Shown: in pieces, positions 1 through 12,400 of the stretch | Layout of the letters: each line of letters starts with the position of its first letter | Position numbering within the stretch: the stretch's first letter is position 1 | Source of the DNA: Helochares maculicollis | Taxonomy: Eukaryota; Arthropoda; Insecta; Coleoptera; Hydrophilidae | Length of the DNA stretch: 44,642 bases | Direction of reading: 5' to 3' | NCBI GenBank assembly: GCA_033557835.1 | Contig: JAWQRO010000283.1 | Span: 1-44,642, forward strand | Translations under genes and position numbers: made by a program | The notes under the pieces: generated by a model | Seen by the model: only the letters and a program-made list of their open reading frames with translations | Database searches by the model: none | What the model was told of the DNA's origin: nothing

Positions 1-870
1 TTACTTCATCGTGGCGTGTTTATGCCTAAACCCAAATTGATTGTTCGGAATTAGTTGTTAGTTGTTCCTGACAACAATAATGGGTTGTAGTTTTCTTACA
101 AGTAGTTTGTTGTAGATTCTTGAAATAATTGGAAGCCGACTTATTGCTCTGTAGGACTTAATATCCTCTGGAGATTTTTTACTATTCTTAATCAATATAA
201 TTGCAGCTATTTTGCATTGAGCGGGACAATATTATTTTTTTAAATATGCATTTAGTGTAATCGTTAGAAACTTTCTTGCGTTAAGGTATATCTCTTGAAA
301 TATTTTTTCTATAAACTTGTCGTGTGCAGGATTCTTTTCTTCATTTTGACATTTGTTACCTGTTTATTTAAAATATTCTCCCGGGGATAACTGCATTTGA
401 TAAAATGTATCCAAAATTGTATTTATTTTTCCTTCTGTCTTATCTGTAATATCGTATGAGAAGGGCTGGAAAGTGTTTTCTATAGTAGATGTTTTGCAAT
501 AAGAGTTTTTTCTTTACTGCTTTTGGCCTAAAATCAATCATCTATGCATATAGGCGAGTTGTAAAATTGTGATCGGTTTTGTTTTTGCTAGCTCTCTAAA
601 GGGAATGCTCATTCGCCTCAGTTAGTATGGAATTTTTTTAAAGCATCCTATGCTCCTTTAGGATTCTCTTTACTTCTTGTGTTACCTTGTTAAGAATTGT
701 ATTGACTCCAGGTGTTTGCCATCTTCTTTTGAATTTCCATTTGTTTGTATTTTTTTTCTTATTACCGTAGAATACTATTCTGTTGGGTTTAGATTTCTTC
801 CGAATATTTATATTAAAAGGGAAATTTATATATTTTTTCCAGCGTCGTAGTAATCCCAATAACGTAGCTC
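1..870 (-). pseudogene. jockey-like LINE reverse transcriptase relic
   Basis: Read on the minus strand, about 232-1 gives a broken reverse transcriptase. It has KKSPEDIKSYRAISRLP (the family's K-P-x-D-x-x-SYRPISLLP motif), ISRIYNKLLVRKLQPII, and after stops NQFGFRHKHAT (family NHQFGFRxxHST). The stretch 859-638 stays open for 73 codons (Lys/Arg-rich, ending QEVKRILKEH) and fits the linker between endonuclease and reverse transcriptase. The middle is too decayed to align. Stops interrupt it and the element runs off the left edge, so it cannot encode an active enzyme. Family assignment rests on motif recognition. Confidence 0.7.
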
Positions 871-984
871 TCTAGCACAGCTGATTGTTGGAATCACTTG
901 ATGGAGCTACTCAATTAGTTTATTTTCAAGAAAGAGTATAGCTCATATTTGTGTAAGAATACTTTCTACGGCTTCTACTATATA

Positions 985-2283
985 CGAGGTGTGTTGAAAA
1001 AGTATAAATAATTTTTTAAAAATTATTTATTTATTCATGAATATCTATTTTGTCCCCTTCAAAGTAATCCCCAAGAGATATTATACATTTGTGCCAACGT
1101 TTTTTCCAATCTTCGAAGCACTTACAAAAATCATTTTCCTTTATCTTGCTCAGCTCCTCCTTCGATGCCATCTTTATCTCATCAATATTAGCGTGACGTC
1201 GTCCTATCATAGGCCTCTTTAGTTTCGGGAACAAGAAAAAGTCACAGGGGGTCAGATCTGGGGAATATGGTAGCTGCGGCATCATTTTTGGCCAAAATGT
1301 CGCGCACAAGCAGCGATGTGTGAGCAGGGGCGTTATCGTGGTGCAAAAGCCAATTTTTGTTCTTCCACAAATCCAGGAGTTTCTGGCGGATTGCTTCACG
1401 CAAATTGCGCATAACTTGCGGGTAAAATTCCTTATTGACCGTTCTACCTTGTGGCAAGAACTCACGATGCACCACGCCCCTGCAATCGAAGAAAACAGTA
1501 AGCAAAACTTTCACAGTCGACCGAACTTGGCGCGCTTTTTTCGGTCTTGGTTCGTGCGGCAGCTTCCATTGAGATGATTGGTTTCCACGTCATAACCGTA
1601 AACCCACGATTCGTTACCAGTTATGACCCTCTGGAGCAAATTTGGGTCGTCGCGGACAGAGTCCAATAGCTCATTAACAATTTTCATGCAAAGCTGTTTT
1701 TGGTCGAAATTGAGCAATTTTGGTACGAATTTCACGGCGACCTGTTTCATGCCCAAATCATTGATAAAAATCGAATGGCACGAGCCAATCGATACGTGTA
1801 GGTCCTCAGCAACTTCTCTTCCGGTGATTCGACGATTGACCAATTTTAATTTTCTTCAGTTCATCAATTTTTTCGTCTGTTGTTGCAGTGCTCGGGCGTC
1901 CGGCACGTTCTTCGTCGTTCACATGTTCTCGGCTTTCTGAGAACATTTTGTGCCACCGATAAACGTTGCCTCGGTCCAAGGTAGCTTCTCCGTATGCCAC
2001 AGTCAACATTTGGAATGCATCCGCACACTTAATTTCGTTTTTCACACAAAATTTGATACAGGTTCTTTGATCCATTTTTTTTTGAATAGGTAAAAATCGA
2101 AGACGAGCCAAAACACGTGCAAGCAAAGCAGCTGTCAACAATTAACTGAACATTCAAAATGACCGAACTTGTTGGTACAAGTTACGGACATGAGTACCAA
2201 CATAACGCCACAAAAAAATCAAAATTCGAATATACGTAACCCGCGAAAATTCAAAATTCGCGATACTTATTGAACACACCTCG
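985..2283 (-). mobile_element. mariner DNA transposon, near full length, defective
   Basis: The element is 1299 bases, the normal mariner length. It is bounded by inverted ends starting CGAGGTGTGTT (left at 985, right reading inward from 2283) that continue as GAAAAAGTAT and CAATAAGTAT, and by TA on both sides (983-984 and 2284-2285), the expected target duplication. A transposase relic fills it on the minus strand. Just inside the left end is a near-palindrome at 1007-1030; the right end carries CGCGAA..TTCGCG inside the terminal repeat. The ends agree well, but the transposase is dead, so the copy cannot move itself. It lies inside the presumed first cpx intron. Confidence 0.93.
1031..2075 (-). 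pseudogene. mariner transposase (DD34D), three frameshifts and D-to-N change
   Basis: The likely start is the ATG at 2075-2073 (MDQRTCIKF), giving about 346 codons to a stop at 1031, the family length. Order: N-terminal helix-turn-helix pair (ending AGRPSTATTDEKIDE), a second DNA-binding part (NRRITGREVAEDLHVS), then the catalytic domain. The frame changes near 1840, near 1580 and near 1270. The first catalytic Asp of TGDE is Asn here (TGNESW, codon at 1613-1615). HHDNAPAH keeps the second Asp and YSPDLTPCD the third. About 11 bases appear lost between these two, shortening the 34-residue spacing. The C-terminus (DYFEGDKIDI) is intact. Several independent lesions mark an old inactive copy. 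Confidence 0.9.
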
Positions 2284-3761
2284 TATAGCGACTGGGTCTG
2301 GTAGGAAGTAATAAAAACTACAAACAATGGCTTCTCAACTGCAAGTTGGACAGAAAAGGAATCTCAAACTGAAGAGGTATTATGAATCGAATGAACAGAA
2401 ATTGGTTGGTCTAATCGAAAATACAATACGTATATTTATCATTCATTGATTGTAAATGTGACGAATTCGATACAAAATCATAGTACGGGAAATCTATCGT
2501 GGAAGTGCATTTTCTGGCAATTAAAATGACTATGAGTAATGCATACAAATCTAACGAGAATGTTTATTGGTCAAAAATATTATATTTTTACTGTATTCCT
2601 TGCAAAAGTAATGTTATGTACAAGATGTATGCTTGTAGAATCATATTTATATTGAATTTATATAAAATCTTAAAATTATTTATAGACCATTTCAATGTTT
2701 ATACTTTATCAGTTTGATTGAATGGTACATTCCAGAAAAAAAGCACTTTTGATTTGATTGATTTCCCAATACGCTCGGTTCGAAACCCCCTATCGTGCAA
2801 GACATGGGACTGCCGAAAAAACTTTACAGAAGTAATTTGTCCAAAATTTTGTTTTCTATAATTTTAAAGATAAATATTTTTCCTAAAACTACATTGATTT
2901 TATTTTGTACGCAAAAATCTGATTATATAGTATGATTTTTAGCACAATCAACTTCGGAACGATCCAATATCCAAACCAAGCGCCTAAAAAATTAACGATA
3001 TTGAAATAACGAATATAATCAATAGCCTACTTTATTCTAGATTTAAACAATTGTATTCAAGGATATGTAGTTTTCTTTACTATATGCAACCAACCGAAAA
3101 ATGAGTACTTTGTTAAAAGTTAACTTCTTCAAAAATCCTCTTGGACTCTACCTGCGTGTAGAAACTATTTAAAAATACTTTTCCGACTTTTTTAATTCAA
3201 CGCGTTACACTAAATTAAAATTTGAAACTAGTGGCAAACAGGAAAACTCATAATAATTGTAAAATTCAGGCAAGCGTGCAATTGCTGGTAATAATATAAA
3301 TGAAAGAAGGAATCCATTAAATTACTAAACGGCACACGAATCAAAATGAACATTATCAACTCACTTCAGTACTCTCGCTTCTTACTGGAAACGTAGGAGG
3401 ACTGAAAGTGTCACTTTAACGGCGCCGCTGTAATAAAATAAATTTAGTCGCAAGCAAGTAACAAATAAACGTGCCGCAATAAACTAGCAGTCATCATTCG
3501 TGGAATGCAGCGCGTCAGAATCGTACTTGTATAATAAAAAACATGGCACGAAGTTCGTTTTCTGGACACGGACGACATAAAATATTTAGAGTTTAAACTT
3601 AAACCGGGAGGCGATTGTGAAAAGCAAATTAAGTCAGAGGATTTGATCCTGACTCCTCGCTCAAAAGATAAACCATGTGAATAGCTCCTCAAGGTAAAAT
3701 GAACATAAACTCTTCAAATATAATCAGATCCCCTCACGTACAAAGAATATTTCACTTACAG

Positions 3762-3922
3762 CGCCGCGGCGTCGTCTCGCCGCGCGCCGAACTCCCCATT
3801 TAAAGGGTATAATCGCAACTGGGGTGTAATCACAGAAAACTTACGAGACGAGAATAGTGGTGGGTGGAGGAAAACTAGCATAACGGGGAGAGATTCGGCA
3901 GAAAGAGTGATAGCAGCGATAG
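3762..3922 (+). other. GC-rich patch with splice-like borders, possible non-coding or alternative first exon
   Basis: A CpG-dense run (cgccgcggcgtcgtctcgcc) stands out from the AT-rich surroundings. It is preceded by an acceptor-like ttcacttacag ending at 3761 and ends in AG|gtgaaa at 3922/3923. One frame across it stays open, but the sequence resembles nothing I know and lacks a suitable ATG. It could be a 5' UTR exon of cpx, a promoter-associated CpG patch, or chance. Confidence 0.25.
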
Positions 3923-4246
3923 GTGAAAATGAGAAATGGAACTTTGACGAAGACGTTTGCTTTTATAACGCTATCATATATCTCATATCGCAGAAGTAAC
4001 AAACAAGTCGCGAACTGGTTCCATATGTTAAATATAGTTCCTCGAGATTACATAAAGCTATCTCATTTACTTGTGAAATATCAAAAATTTAGCAATTTAA
4101 TATTTAACTCTGTGCCTATGAAAAAAGGCAATCATTTAGAAAATGCATTCATAGACTTCAATTTTATAATAAGCTTTTTAAAATGCGCAATCTATCAAGC
4201 AAAAACAACATAGCGTGTGTTGTCTTTGTTCATTTTTTTAATAATA

Positions 4247-4348
4247 AATTGAATTTGCATAGCAGCATAAAATTAAAAACCGATAAAATTTACAAACCAA
4301 TTCCCTGACGCTAATGTAAATAAGATTTTATGCTGCAGTAATTCAATT
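4247..4348. repeat. 102-base foldback, possible small MITE or hairpin RNA
   Basis: Left arm AATTGAATT..GCAGCATAAAAT (4247-4273) and right arm ATTTTATGCTGC..AATTCAATT (4325-4348) are complementary, with a 12-base perfect stem, a small asymmetric bulge and a further 9-base stem around a loop of about 50 bases. The arms resemble terminal inverted repeats of a miniature DNA transposon, although I see no clear target duplication. A structured RNA is the alternative. No coding content. Confidence 0.55.
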
Positions 4349-6847
4349 TTCAAACCGGGTCATGAAAGTTACAGCAAGAAAACAAAATTGCAAGAAAAAC
4401 TTAATATTCAACAAACTTTAAATTCTATCAGGATTCTCATTAGTTGCACTCTGGGCGAGAGGTTCGGTTAATCCTGTCGGTTTTAATCGTCCTCCGATAA
4501 ATGGGGCAAACCGACAAACAAAGAGGGGAAGAAAAACAACAATGATTCGCTGGATTCATTTATCTCGCCTTATTTCCAGAACTTACATAAATTATGATAT
4601 CGCAACGATCTAACGAATTATTGAAACAGTTATTTACTATTTAATAAGCGATTGAGAATGTCAAGTATTTAATCTAACTTTTAATTTTTTATATACCAAC
4701 CTACTGACAAAAATACCACGATATCTTTAAAACACATCAATACTGTTAAATTCGTGTTATTTTGAATGTTAATAGTATTAACATTAATCATATGCTTGGT
4801 GTATAACATTACACTACAGCCTACAAGAGATCGTTTCTGTGCTTGTCTTGAAGTTAAAAGAATTTACGGCTGTTGTTAGTTTCTGTTCTTTCAGTGCATG
4901 ATATGTTTTATTGCTGCTAATTCATTTTATTTCTCAAATATAAAATGAAATCTTATACTCTAGACATAAATATAATGATTTATAACGGATTTTACATTAG
5001 AAGGGCTCGTCGCTACAAATTTAAAACTTTGATTTAAATTTAAGAACCATTAGAAACCATGAAGGTAGTCTACATGCGATAATAATTTAAACCTCTTCAC
5101 GTCCCCTTTGTGTATAAAGAAACCACCAATATAACATACATATTTTATTGAAACCGGCGCCTTAAGTCCTATTGATTAAATATCCATTATCTTGATAAGC
5201 TTTTCTCTTTATTGAATTCCCTATTTTTATCAAAATAATCAGTTATATGAAATATGTTTTATGATTTGTCACTCTGATATTGCTTGCTGAGTATATATAG
5301 AAAAGCAACTCGCTTACTTATTCAGTTCGTAACAAAATATCACATTAGCCAGTTTCATGTCTTGATTTGCAGACAAATTATCATTCTTAACCACAATACT
5401 AACCAGTTTTGATTTGATTAGCAAACATAAAATTCTTGGTAATCTATAATTAAAAGTGGGTGTTTTTGTTACAACTAACAATAATAGTATAGTACAATTT
5501 AAAAATTCTTATCATGCTGCTTATCTTGCGTCAGAAATGAGGTTTTCATTTTCATAGTGTTCATAGTATGAATCATTGAATTTAAATGACTGCAAATTGA
5601 TGAGACATGTTAAGAGATACGTCAGTTTATAAAATTTTTCGTATAAAACAATATGTAAATTCGGTTCTTATTTATTAGTTAATGCACTTAAAAGATTACT
5701 TTTACATACTCGAAAGTAAGGTATTTAAATTATAAATAAATGAAACATCTATACACTTTAGCAACTTTCAGCAATCACTCAGGATCAAAGTCAATAATTT
5801 AGGATGAAACATTTACATTCTTACGTAAGAATAGTTTTTTGAAACTTTGAATAACTTAAGACTTAAGCAGAATCAAATTTTGAAGATTTAGAATAAAAAC
5901 TTTGTTGATTAAGAATTAAACTGTCAAGGTATAAATTCCAAACATTCGATACTGTAAGATCTAAAAACAGAACAAGTTCGCAATGGAGAATCTAGTGTGA
6001 AAGTTATGCTCAAATTTGAGTACTGTAGAATCTAAGATCAAGATTAGGACGTGATACATGTAAGACTTCAGAGTCTACAAAGTTCATGTTTTAAGGCAAT
6101 ATTAACAAGAATTTTAACAAAACGGACAATTTTTCAGGAGCTAAAACTTTTTCTAACTGCAAACCTGGATTAGACCCTAAATGCACTATGATAAAAAATG
6201 CAGCACTGGTGGGTTAAAATTATATAATTTCTGATAGTAGCATACTTTCGCAATAAAAAATCAGGATAAAAGGTAAAAAATCCACTGGACGAATGCATAC
6301 ATATATTTCATAACAATATAATCGCAGAAATTAAGCTGCCGTTCTAAATTATCATTATTTGCATATTTCATATAACAACACTATTAAAAAAATGGTTATC
6401 GATAGTAAAATGTTTCGTAGCTTCTTAAACTATTTGTGCATTCTAACATTTCATCAGAAACTCCATTAGCTTTGCTCGATTATATATTATATAGTTTGAT
6501 CGGAATTGAAGAGCAACGTTAGTATTTCAATGAACTATTTTATGTTTATTCTTTGAGATATGTGCTTGTGACTCAGTAGCTTAGTTAAAGCCTGCTGAAT
6601 GTTGTTCTTAATTGCTCATGACAGAAAGAATATAGACTGGGCAAAACATTTTCTCAACTTATTTCGGCATAAAGGTTAATAAACTGAAAACTCGAACATT
6701 GAAATTTGTCGCCAAAGAGTCCGAATTTTTGGTGATGAAAAAGAGTCTACAAATGTTCACAAACTAATAACAATTCTTACTTAATAATGTCTTTTTGTTA
6801 CTGGAAAATCTAAGCTACTAAGATAGTCACGAAGCAAAGACGCTTTT

Positions 6848-6886
6848 GCTTCGCTTACTCGAAACCCGCTAGCTTCACTCGCTCAT
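6848..6886 (+). repeat. dispersed repeat, copy 1
   Basis: GCTTCGCTTACTCG followed by aaacccGCTAGcttcactCGCT recurs in inverted orientation at 28901-28934 as AGCGAATGACTAGCGAATCC then CGAGTAAGCGAAGC. The 14-base core is identical, and the flank is similar on one side. Family unknown; the two copies sit in different cpx introns. Confidence 0.45.
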
Positions 6887-9305
6887 CTGTCGCGCTGTAG
6901 AATGCATCAAGGAATAATCCTTAAAAATCTTGATTTGCAGACACAGAAACCTGAGTATACAAAGCTTTATTAGTTCGTGATATATTTTAATTATTTTCAT
7001 ACTTTATGCAATTTGGCTAACATAAGTGATTCTCTTAAGTATATTGTTTGGTTTGCGCTTTTTAGTCTGTTAGTAAACTAAAAATGCAACAATTAAGATT
7101 TGTTTCCGCAGATACTGAAAATAAACATTTTTATGGTGAGAAAGACTATCCATATATTTATATAGTAAATATAATTTTTACATATCAATCTCGTCAAGAA
7201 AACTTTGTTTTGGCTTAATTCTTAAGGCATTTTATTACAAACTACAATTACTCTTCTTACAATTTATCATACTAGCAGTCAAATTTATGTTTTGCAAGTT
7301 ATGCTCAACACTTTCATGATTTGACAAATTTTGATTTCGTAATCTTGAGGTTTTTCAGGCGTCGTTTTCTTAATTTTTCTATATTTTCCAAGAGTTCATC
7401 GTGTAATATTTTGTTCATCTATTAAATCTCAGATTCAGAGGTATTAGATAACAATATATAACTATTTTTGAAAGATGATGTTATTAGTAGTAGTATAATA
7501 AGATTGTTTGATAGATTCCGCGTAAACAAAGCAAAAGCGAACTAAACTTTAATTTGTTTCCTTTGAGAGTCTTTTACATGACAAAATAATTAATAGCATG
7601 ATTCAGTCCTAAAATCATAAAGGCTTTACTTTAATTAATTTTCAAAGTTTATGTCTAGTAACATTATTGAAGTATCTAATTAAATAATTGAAAATACTTA
7701 ATTTTTAACATAGTAGTGTAAAGAAAAAGTTATACTAAAATAAAGTCATTCTTTCCAGTCGTTTCTTGTATAGCAAGCGAATCTCAAATAATCGAAGCCC
7801 AAATGTTTATGTTTTTGAAATTAATTTATGAAAATTTGGTTCCTCTTTCAAGGCTATGAGGCTTTCAGAGCCTCGATTATTTTATTTATATTAAATTTTT
7901 GGATGTCAAATTTCTTCGATCTAGCTCAAATTATCTCCAAATAGAACTTTTTCTCTTTACTCTATATCATATAATGATAAAACATTATAAAAAACAGGTA
8001 CTACCTCTATTCTGAAAATTAACAATATATTTGGTCATGTCATGCTGATTTGGAACGTTTCATACTATGTAACATACTAGAAAGTTTAGTTATATATTAA
8101 CAGTTTATTTGGAATTAGTTTGATAAATTTCAATTCATTATAATATGAATCCATTTTGATTACATTCCCTTTCATAGCCAAATATAAGCTGTGCATTAGC
8201 TTGATCATTAAAAGTCTACAATCATACTCTTAACAATGGTAGGGTTAGAAATTCGCTGATTGATTATACGGAAATTCGATTATATGCAATTAGGAGCAGA
8301 GTATTTTACAACAGTTCAATGAAGTTTGAATATGAAGCTCGCAACTAAGGAGTACTGGGCGCAAAATGATTAAAATAGTATTGCTGGAAAAACAGGTTGA
8401 TCGAGTGCCGAATAGGTAGGGGCAGAACAGCAGAGCTCAAAATAACTTGAAAAGCAACTTCTAAAAGTTTGTCTACCAAGAAATGGCGACATTTTCCCAG
8501 TTTTCCCATGAGAAAATAAAAAGTTGGGGGATCATTCGGCTCCTTGCGTATAACTAACTTTAAATGTACTTCTTCGACAAATGTTTACAAGAACGTTTCA
8601 CGTTGGCTTCACCTCCTATTCCTGTTTTCTTTTCGTCTCAATAAAATACTAATTAAATGAGCATTATAAATCAAAACAAAACTGAAAGAGCAAATGTGAA
8701 AAAAACTACAAAAACATTACATAAACGAGCATAAGCGCCCCGCAAAACAAAATACGAATTAGGAAAGTAAGAGCTCGGTTAAAAAGAGCGCAATAAAAAG
8801 AAAATTAAAAGATAATTTGTGATAATCAATTTTTTACAAGTACAAAATGTGTGCACATTGAGAGATAGCGTGAGAGGAAGATTTTTGATACACGCAATTT
8901 TGGTTCGTGCTCTGTTTGTATGCACGATGTACGCCACGAAGAGCGCAATTGGCGGCGGAATCGACGAAGGTCTCTCGAGATTTCGGATTATTTATAAAAT
9001 AAACTTCAGTTCTGGTTTTTGGAGGGTCTCGTTTGATCGGATAAATATGTCGTACCTTCCTTTCTTTTTCTGACGGAGCGGATCGGAAGCTCTTTACAAC
9101 TTTCGCAAGTTTATACAATCACCCAACACCCGCTCAAACTTGCCGCAACTTTTCTTTTATTCCCTACTCAGATAATTTTATTGTTTTTTCTTCTTTCCTT
9201 AGAACTGATTCGGTGTTGCTTCGACTACTACGCTTTTGTATTCTCTAGACTTGCTAAACTAAATAGATCTGACACTTTTTAATTCGAGTATTTTCATAAT
9301 TACAG

Positions 9306-9466
9306 GAGCGGTCGGCGGTGACGATGATGGAGATGATAAAGAGAAGGAGGAGGAGGCAGAAAGAGAGCGACTGGAAGCCATACGCGAAGCTGAAGAAAGG
9401 AGGAAGGAGAAACATAGGAAAATGGAAGAAGAGAGAGAAAAGATGAGACAGGAAATCAGAGATAAG
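9306..9466 (+). CDS. cpx: complexin, internal exon (accessory and central helix)
   Basis: Complexin is a small cytosolic presynaptic protein that binds the assembled SNARE bundle, clamping spontaneous fusion and promoting calcium-triggered release. This 161-base exon follows an acceptor (attacag) and ends at a donor (AAG|gtagga). It starts with two bases finishing a codon begun upstream, then reads 53 codons. The order is an acidic stretch (GGDDDGDDKEKEEE), a charged accessory helix (ERERLEAIREAEERRKEK), then the start of the SNARE-binding central helix (HRKMEEEREKMRQEIRDK). This matches Drosophila complexin in order and nearly residue by residue, as far as I remember that protein. The first exon, which should encode about 19 residues, was searched for in 1-9305 and not seen, so the gene is partial here. 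The opposite-strand open frame over this exon is a shadow. The call is firm from sequence and family knowledge. Confidence 0.95.
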
Positions 9467-12400
9467 GTAGGATTTTTGGTTATTTGCTCTGGGTATCATG
9501 CTTGTAGAGCCCGAGGTTACAATTGTAATTGACATCCAATTTGCGAAATGAAATTAAACCGACAATCCGACGTAAAGTACCAAAATTCAAGTTGCACTGA
9601 ATGCAGGTGACACCACTAATAGGGCATGCTTTTGGTAATGGCTTCGAACAATGGTCTGAATAAATAATGCGGCCCATTGTTCAATCTGTGCGCAGAGGTT
9701 AATTCCGAATTACTGGTTTTGCCTATTTTAGATTGAAAATTCATAGATATTATAAAGCGCTAAGATATCTTGATTGGGTGGTTTTGCTATAGGCCATAGA
9801 TGAAAATTGTATCTAGGTAGCCAAGATTTCATAACCGCTTTCCGCAATAACAGATTACGGAGATAACTCGGTTACCTGCTCGCCATTAGATTAATCTTGT
9901 TAGGAACGAGGTTCGCTGATCAAAGATATTAAATTGAAGACACTTCTTAATGGAGTAGGTAATTACTTCCAAAAGATACAGCCGCAATTTTCGGTTCAAC
10001 AACTTAAGGGCCTGTTCCCTCTTAGTACCTGCCTAAGTAGCAATAAATGCTTCTTCAAGCTTAAAGCGATATGAATGCACTTATGTAAGCTACTGTGGAA
10101 ATTAAATGAAACGATTATGGAGCTGCTTGTATTTGGGTTGCCGTGTTAATAATTTATAAGCTAAAGAAAGAGATCGAGGTTTAACCACGTGTAATCCATG
10201 GACTTACCATTTAGGATTTTTACGTACATTTCATGGTCAGCGCTGTTTTTTCAGCAACCTCTAATATGGATTAAGTAGAGTTTAGAATTTTTAAAAGAAT
10301 TTTCTCGTCAGATTTTTAAGAGGAGCTTATCTCTGATTTAGTGGAGCTCAAACAGAACTTGAATGTTGCCAGTCCCGGCTAAATTTCCAGCATCGACCAT
10401 TTAACAGAGTACTCTAGAGCCAATAAAATTAACGTTAAATCCACACTACTCGGGAACTCATTGCAGGAAGTATTCGGAACTTGGTTCGTTTCTTTTCTTT
10501 GCAGAATTTTCCGTAGCATCATGAACAAAAAAATTACCCGCCACGGACCGTTTACAACTTGGGTCGCATTTTACACCTCCATAAGCAGACTATTTACTAA
10601 ATTGAAGTGAAGCTGGAACTGCCTAATAAGTGTTTGGATTTCCTAATTCAATTTGGTCTTTTCTGGTCAATCTCAGGATTTTAACGCAGTATCCAACATT
10701 CAATATGAATTCTTTATTGAATCTTTCTTAACCTAAATTTCGTTCCATTCCTACTGTATGTACAGAATTTCATGTTAACTAGTTAGCATTAGACGCAATA
10801 ATAAAAGTATCAAAATTCACTGCTTCTTACCTATAATATCATATTAATAGCTAGTTGACATTTTCACAAGATTAGTCACGAATGCATTTATAAGTAATTG
10901 CCGCTTTTTTATCTTAAATTTTTAAGCCAAATAAAATGCTGCTTCAAGTGAAAATTATTACAATTTTCATAATAGTTATTTATAATTTCCACTCTGAATA
11001 AAATGTATATCTAAACTTGTATTAAAACACTTGTTGCAATATTAATACGTGTTTAACATGCAAAAATAAGAGATAGAATTGAGTACGCATATCCTTCGTG
11101 TAACTGGATAAAATTCTCTCCCATAAATGACGTTAAACACTGAATCTTTAAACATAATAGGAAAAATATTATCAATAGCATATCACTCATTTCAACAAAG
11201 CAAAAGCAAACCGTTGACAGCGGCTTGAGAAAACTTAATAATATTACCTACTAACAAAAGAAATGTATTAAGCATTACAAAATAGGAAAAGAAAAGCAAC
11301 CATTAACAACACTTGCGCCTCTGCATACAGCCAGCGGTAATGCATCATCAAGCCTTAATCCAATACAGTCAGATCAAATACAGAATCTTTGAAAAGAAGG
11401 TCATCAAAAACTTCACTACTATTTCAATAGAACATATCTGCATCTAAAATGTTCACCCAAGCGACATACTAAAACCAAATAGTAAAAAAACTTCTACTAC
11501 CATCTCAGACAAAATTTACGTTTCATAAAAAAAATCCATCCTTACTTGCTTTGAGACGCATCTTGCACAAACTTTATGAAACCCAAGTCTATTGTGGATT
11601 TCCTAAAGAGCTCTGACTAATTGGCAGACAATTTATCAATATTTACTCGTCTGTATAACAGAATCACGTCACTCGCATTCTCAATGTTTTCCTTATTTGT
11701 GACGATAAATTATAGTCCGTCTCCATCGTTATGCGTAACACTTATACGGCTAATTTTTGACCCCTGGAACACCTTCTGACCATAAAAAGCTAATAACTAA
11801 ACGATTCTTTTTTGCTGCAAAGAGCGGAGCAGCTGTAATTAACTACACAACGGGGACAATGGTACTAATCTAGTAGGATCTAACCTGTGCAGATATAACA
11901 CTAATTAAACTGCGCATGGATAATCTACGCTATACGAGAGTACTCGCTATAAAGAATAAAACCACAGTGCAGATAAAAGTTATGGCCAAATATGAAAAAC
12001 TGAGCCTCCTTAGATGTTTTTAATTTTGATTGATTATTATATCACAAGCACGTATAACAGCGACAGCTGTTGATCTAGAAACAATAAATGCAAACAAGTG
12101 AAACTAAAACCGAATTTAATTCTAATACGATGAAAAAAATGTCAAATGTCCACTTAGAATCAATACATTTCATATTTCTTACAATGTTTTGTACTCTGCA
12201 CATTAATGATTTCATAGAAAATGTATTGTATTCATTAAAATACTGCTACTGCAAGGTTGTGCAATCAAAGTTTCGCAAAATTGTAGCTGATCCAAAAACT
12301 TTTTTTGATGTATACAAGTGCTAAAAGAACACAGTTTAGTAATGAAGAAATATTTCCTGAAGCATTCCAAATTTTGTTGTTTTAAAAAACTATCTACTAT

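Larger units (their letters stand above)
2288..9305 (+). other. presumed cpx intron, mostly featureless AT-rich DNA
   Basis: No ATG-initiated reading frame here looks like a gene, and no exon encoding the complexin N-terminus was found. The sequence is AT-rich with scattered short repeats. Exceptions, listed separately, are a foldback at 4247-4348, a GC-rich patch at 3762-3922 with splice-like borders, and a short repeat at 6848-6886 whose inverted copy is at 28901-28934. Two overlapping open frames at 8819-9118, one on each strand, lack an ATG or family resemblance and are not called. Confidence 0.6.

Noticed and set aside
1037..1940. Plus-strand open frames of 61, 85 and 105 codons
   Set aside because: They are shadows of the minus-strand mariner transposase relic, whose motifs are unmistakable.
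2776..2792. GGTTCGAAACC-like sequence suggesting a tRNA B box
   Set aside because: No cloverleaf stems or A box can be drawn in the preceding 70 bases.
8484..8520. ATGGCG start near 8483 as a candidate complexin first exon
   Set aside because: It reads MATFSQFSHE rather than the expected N-terminal sequence, and has no suitable donor.
9254..9535. Minus-strand open frame of 93 codons over the cpx exon at 9306
   Set aside because: It is the reverse-complement reading of the charged complexin helices and has no ATG-supported or family evidence.
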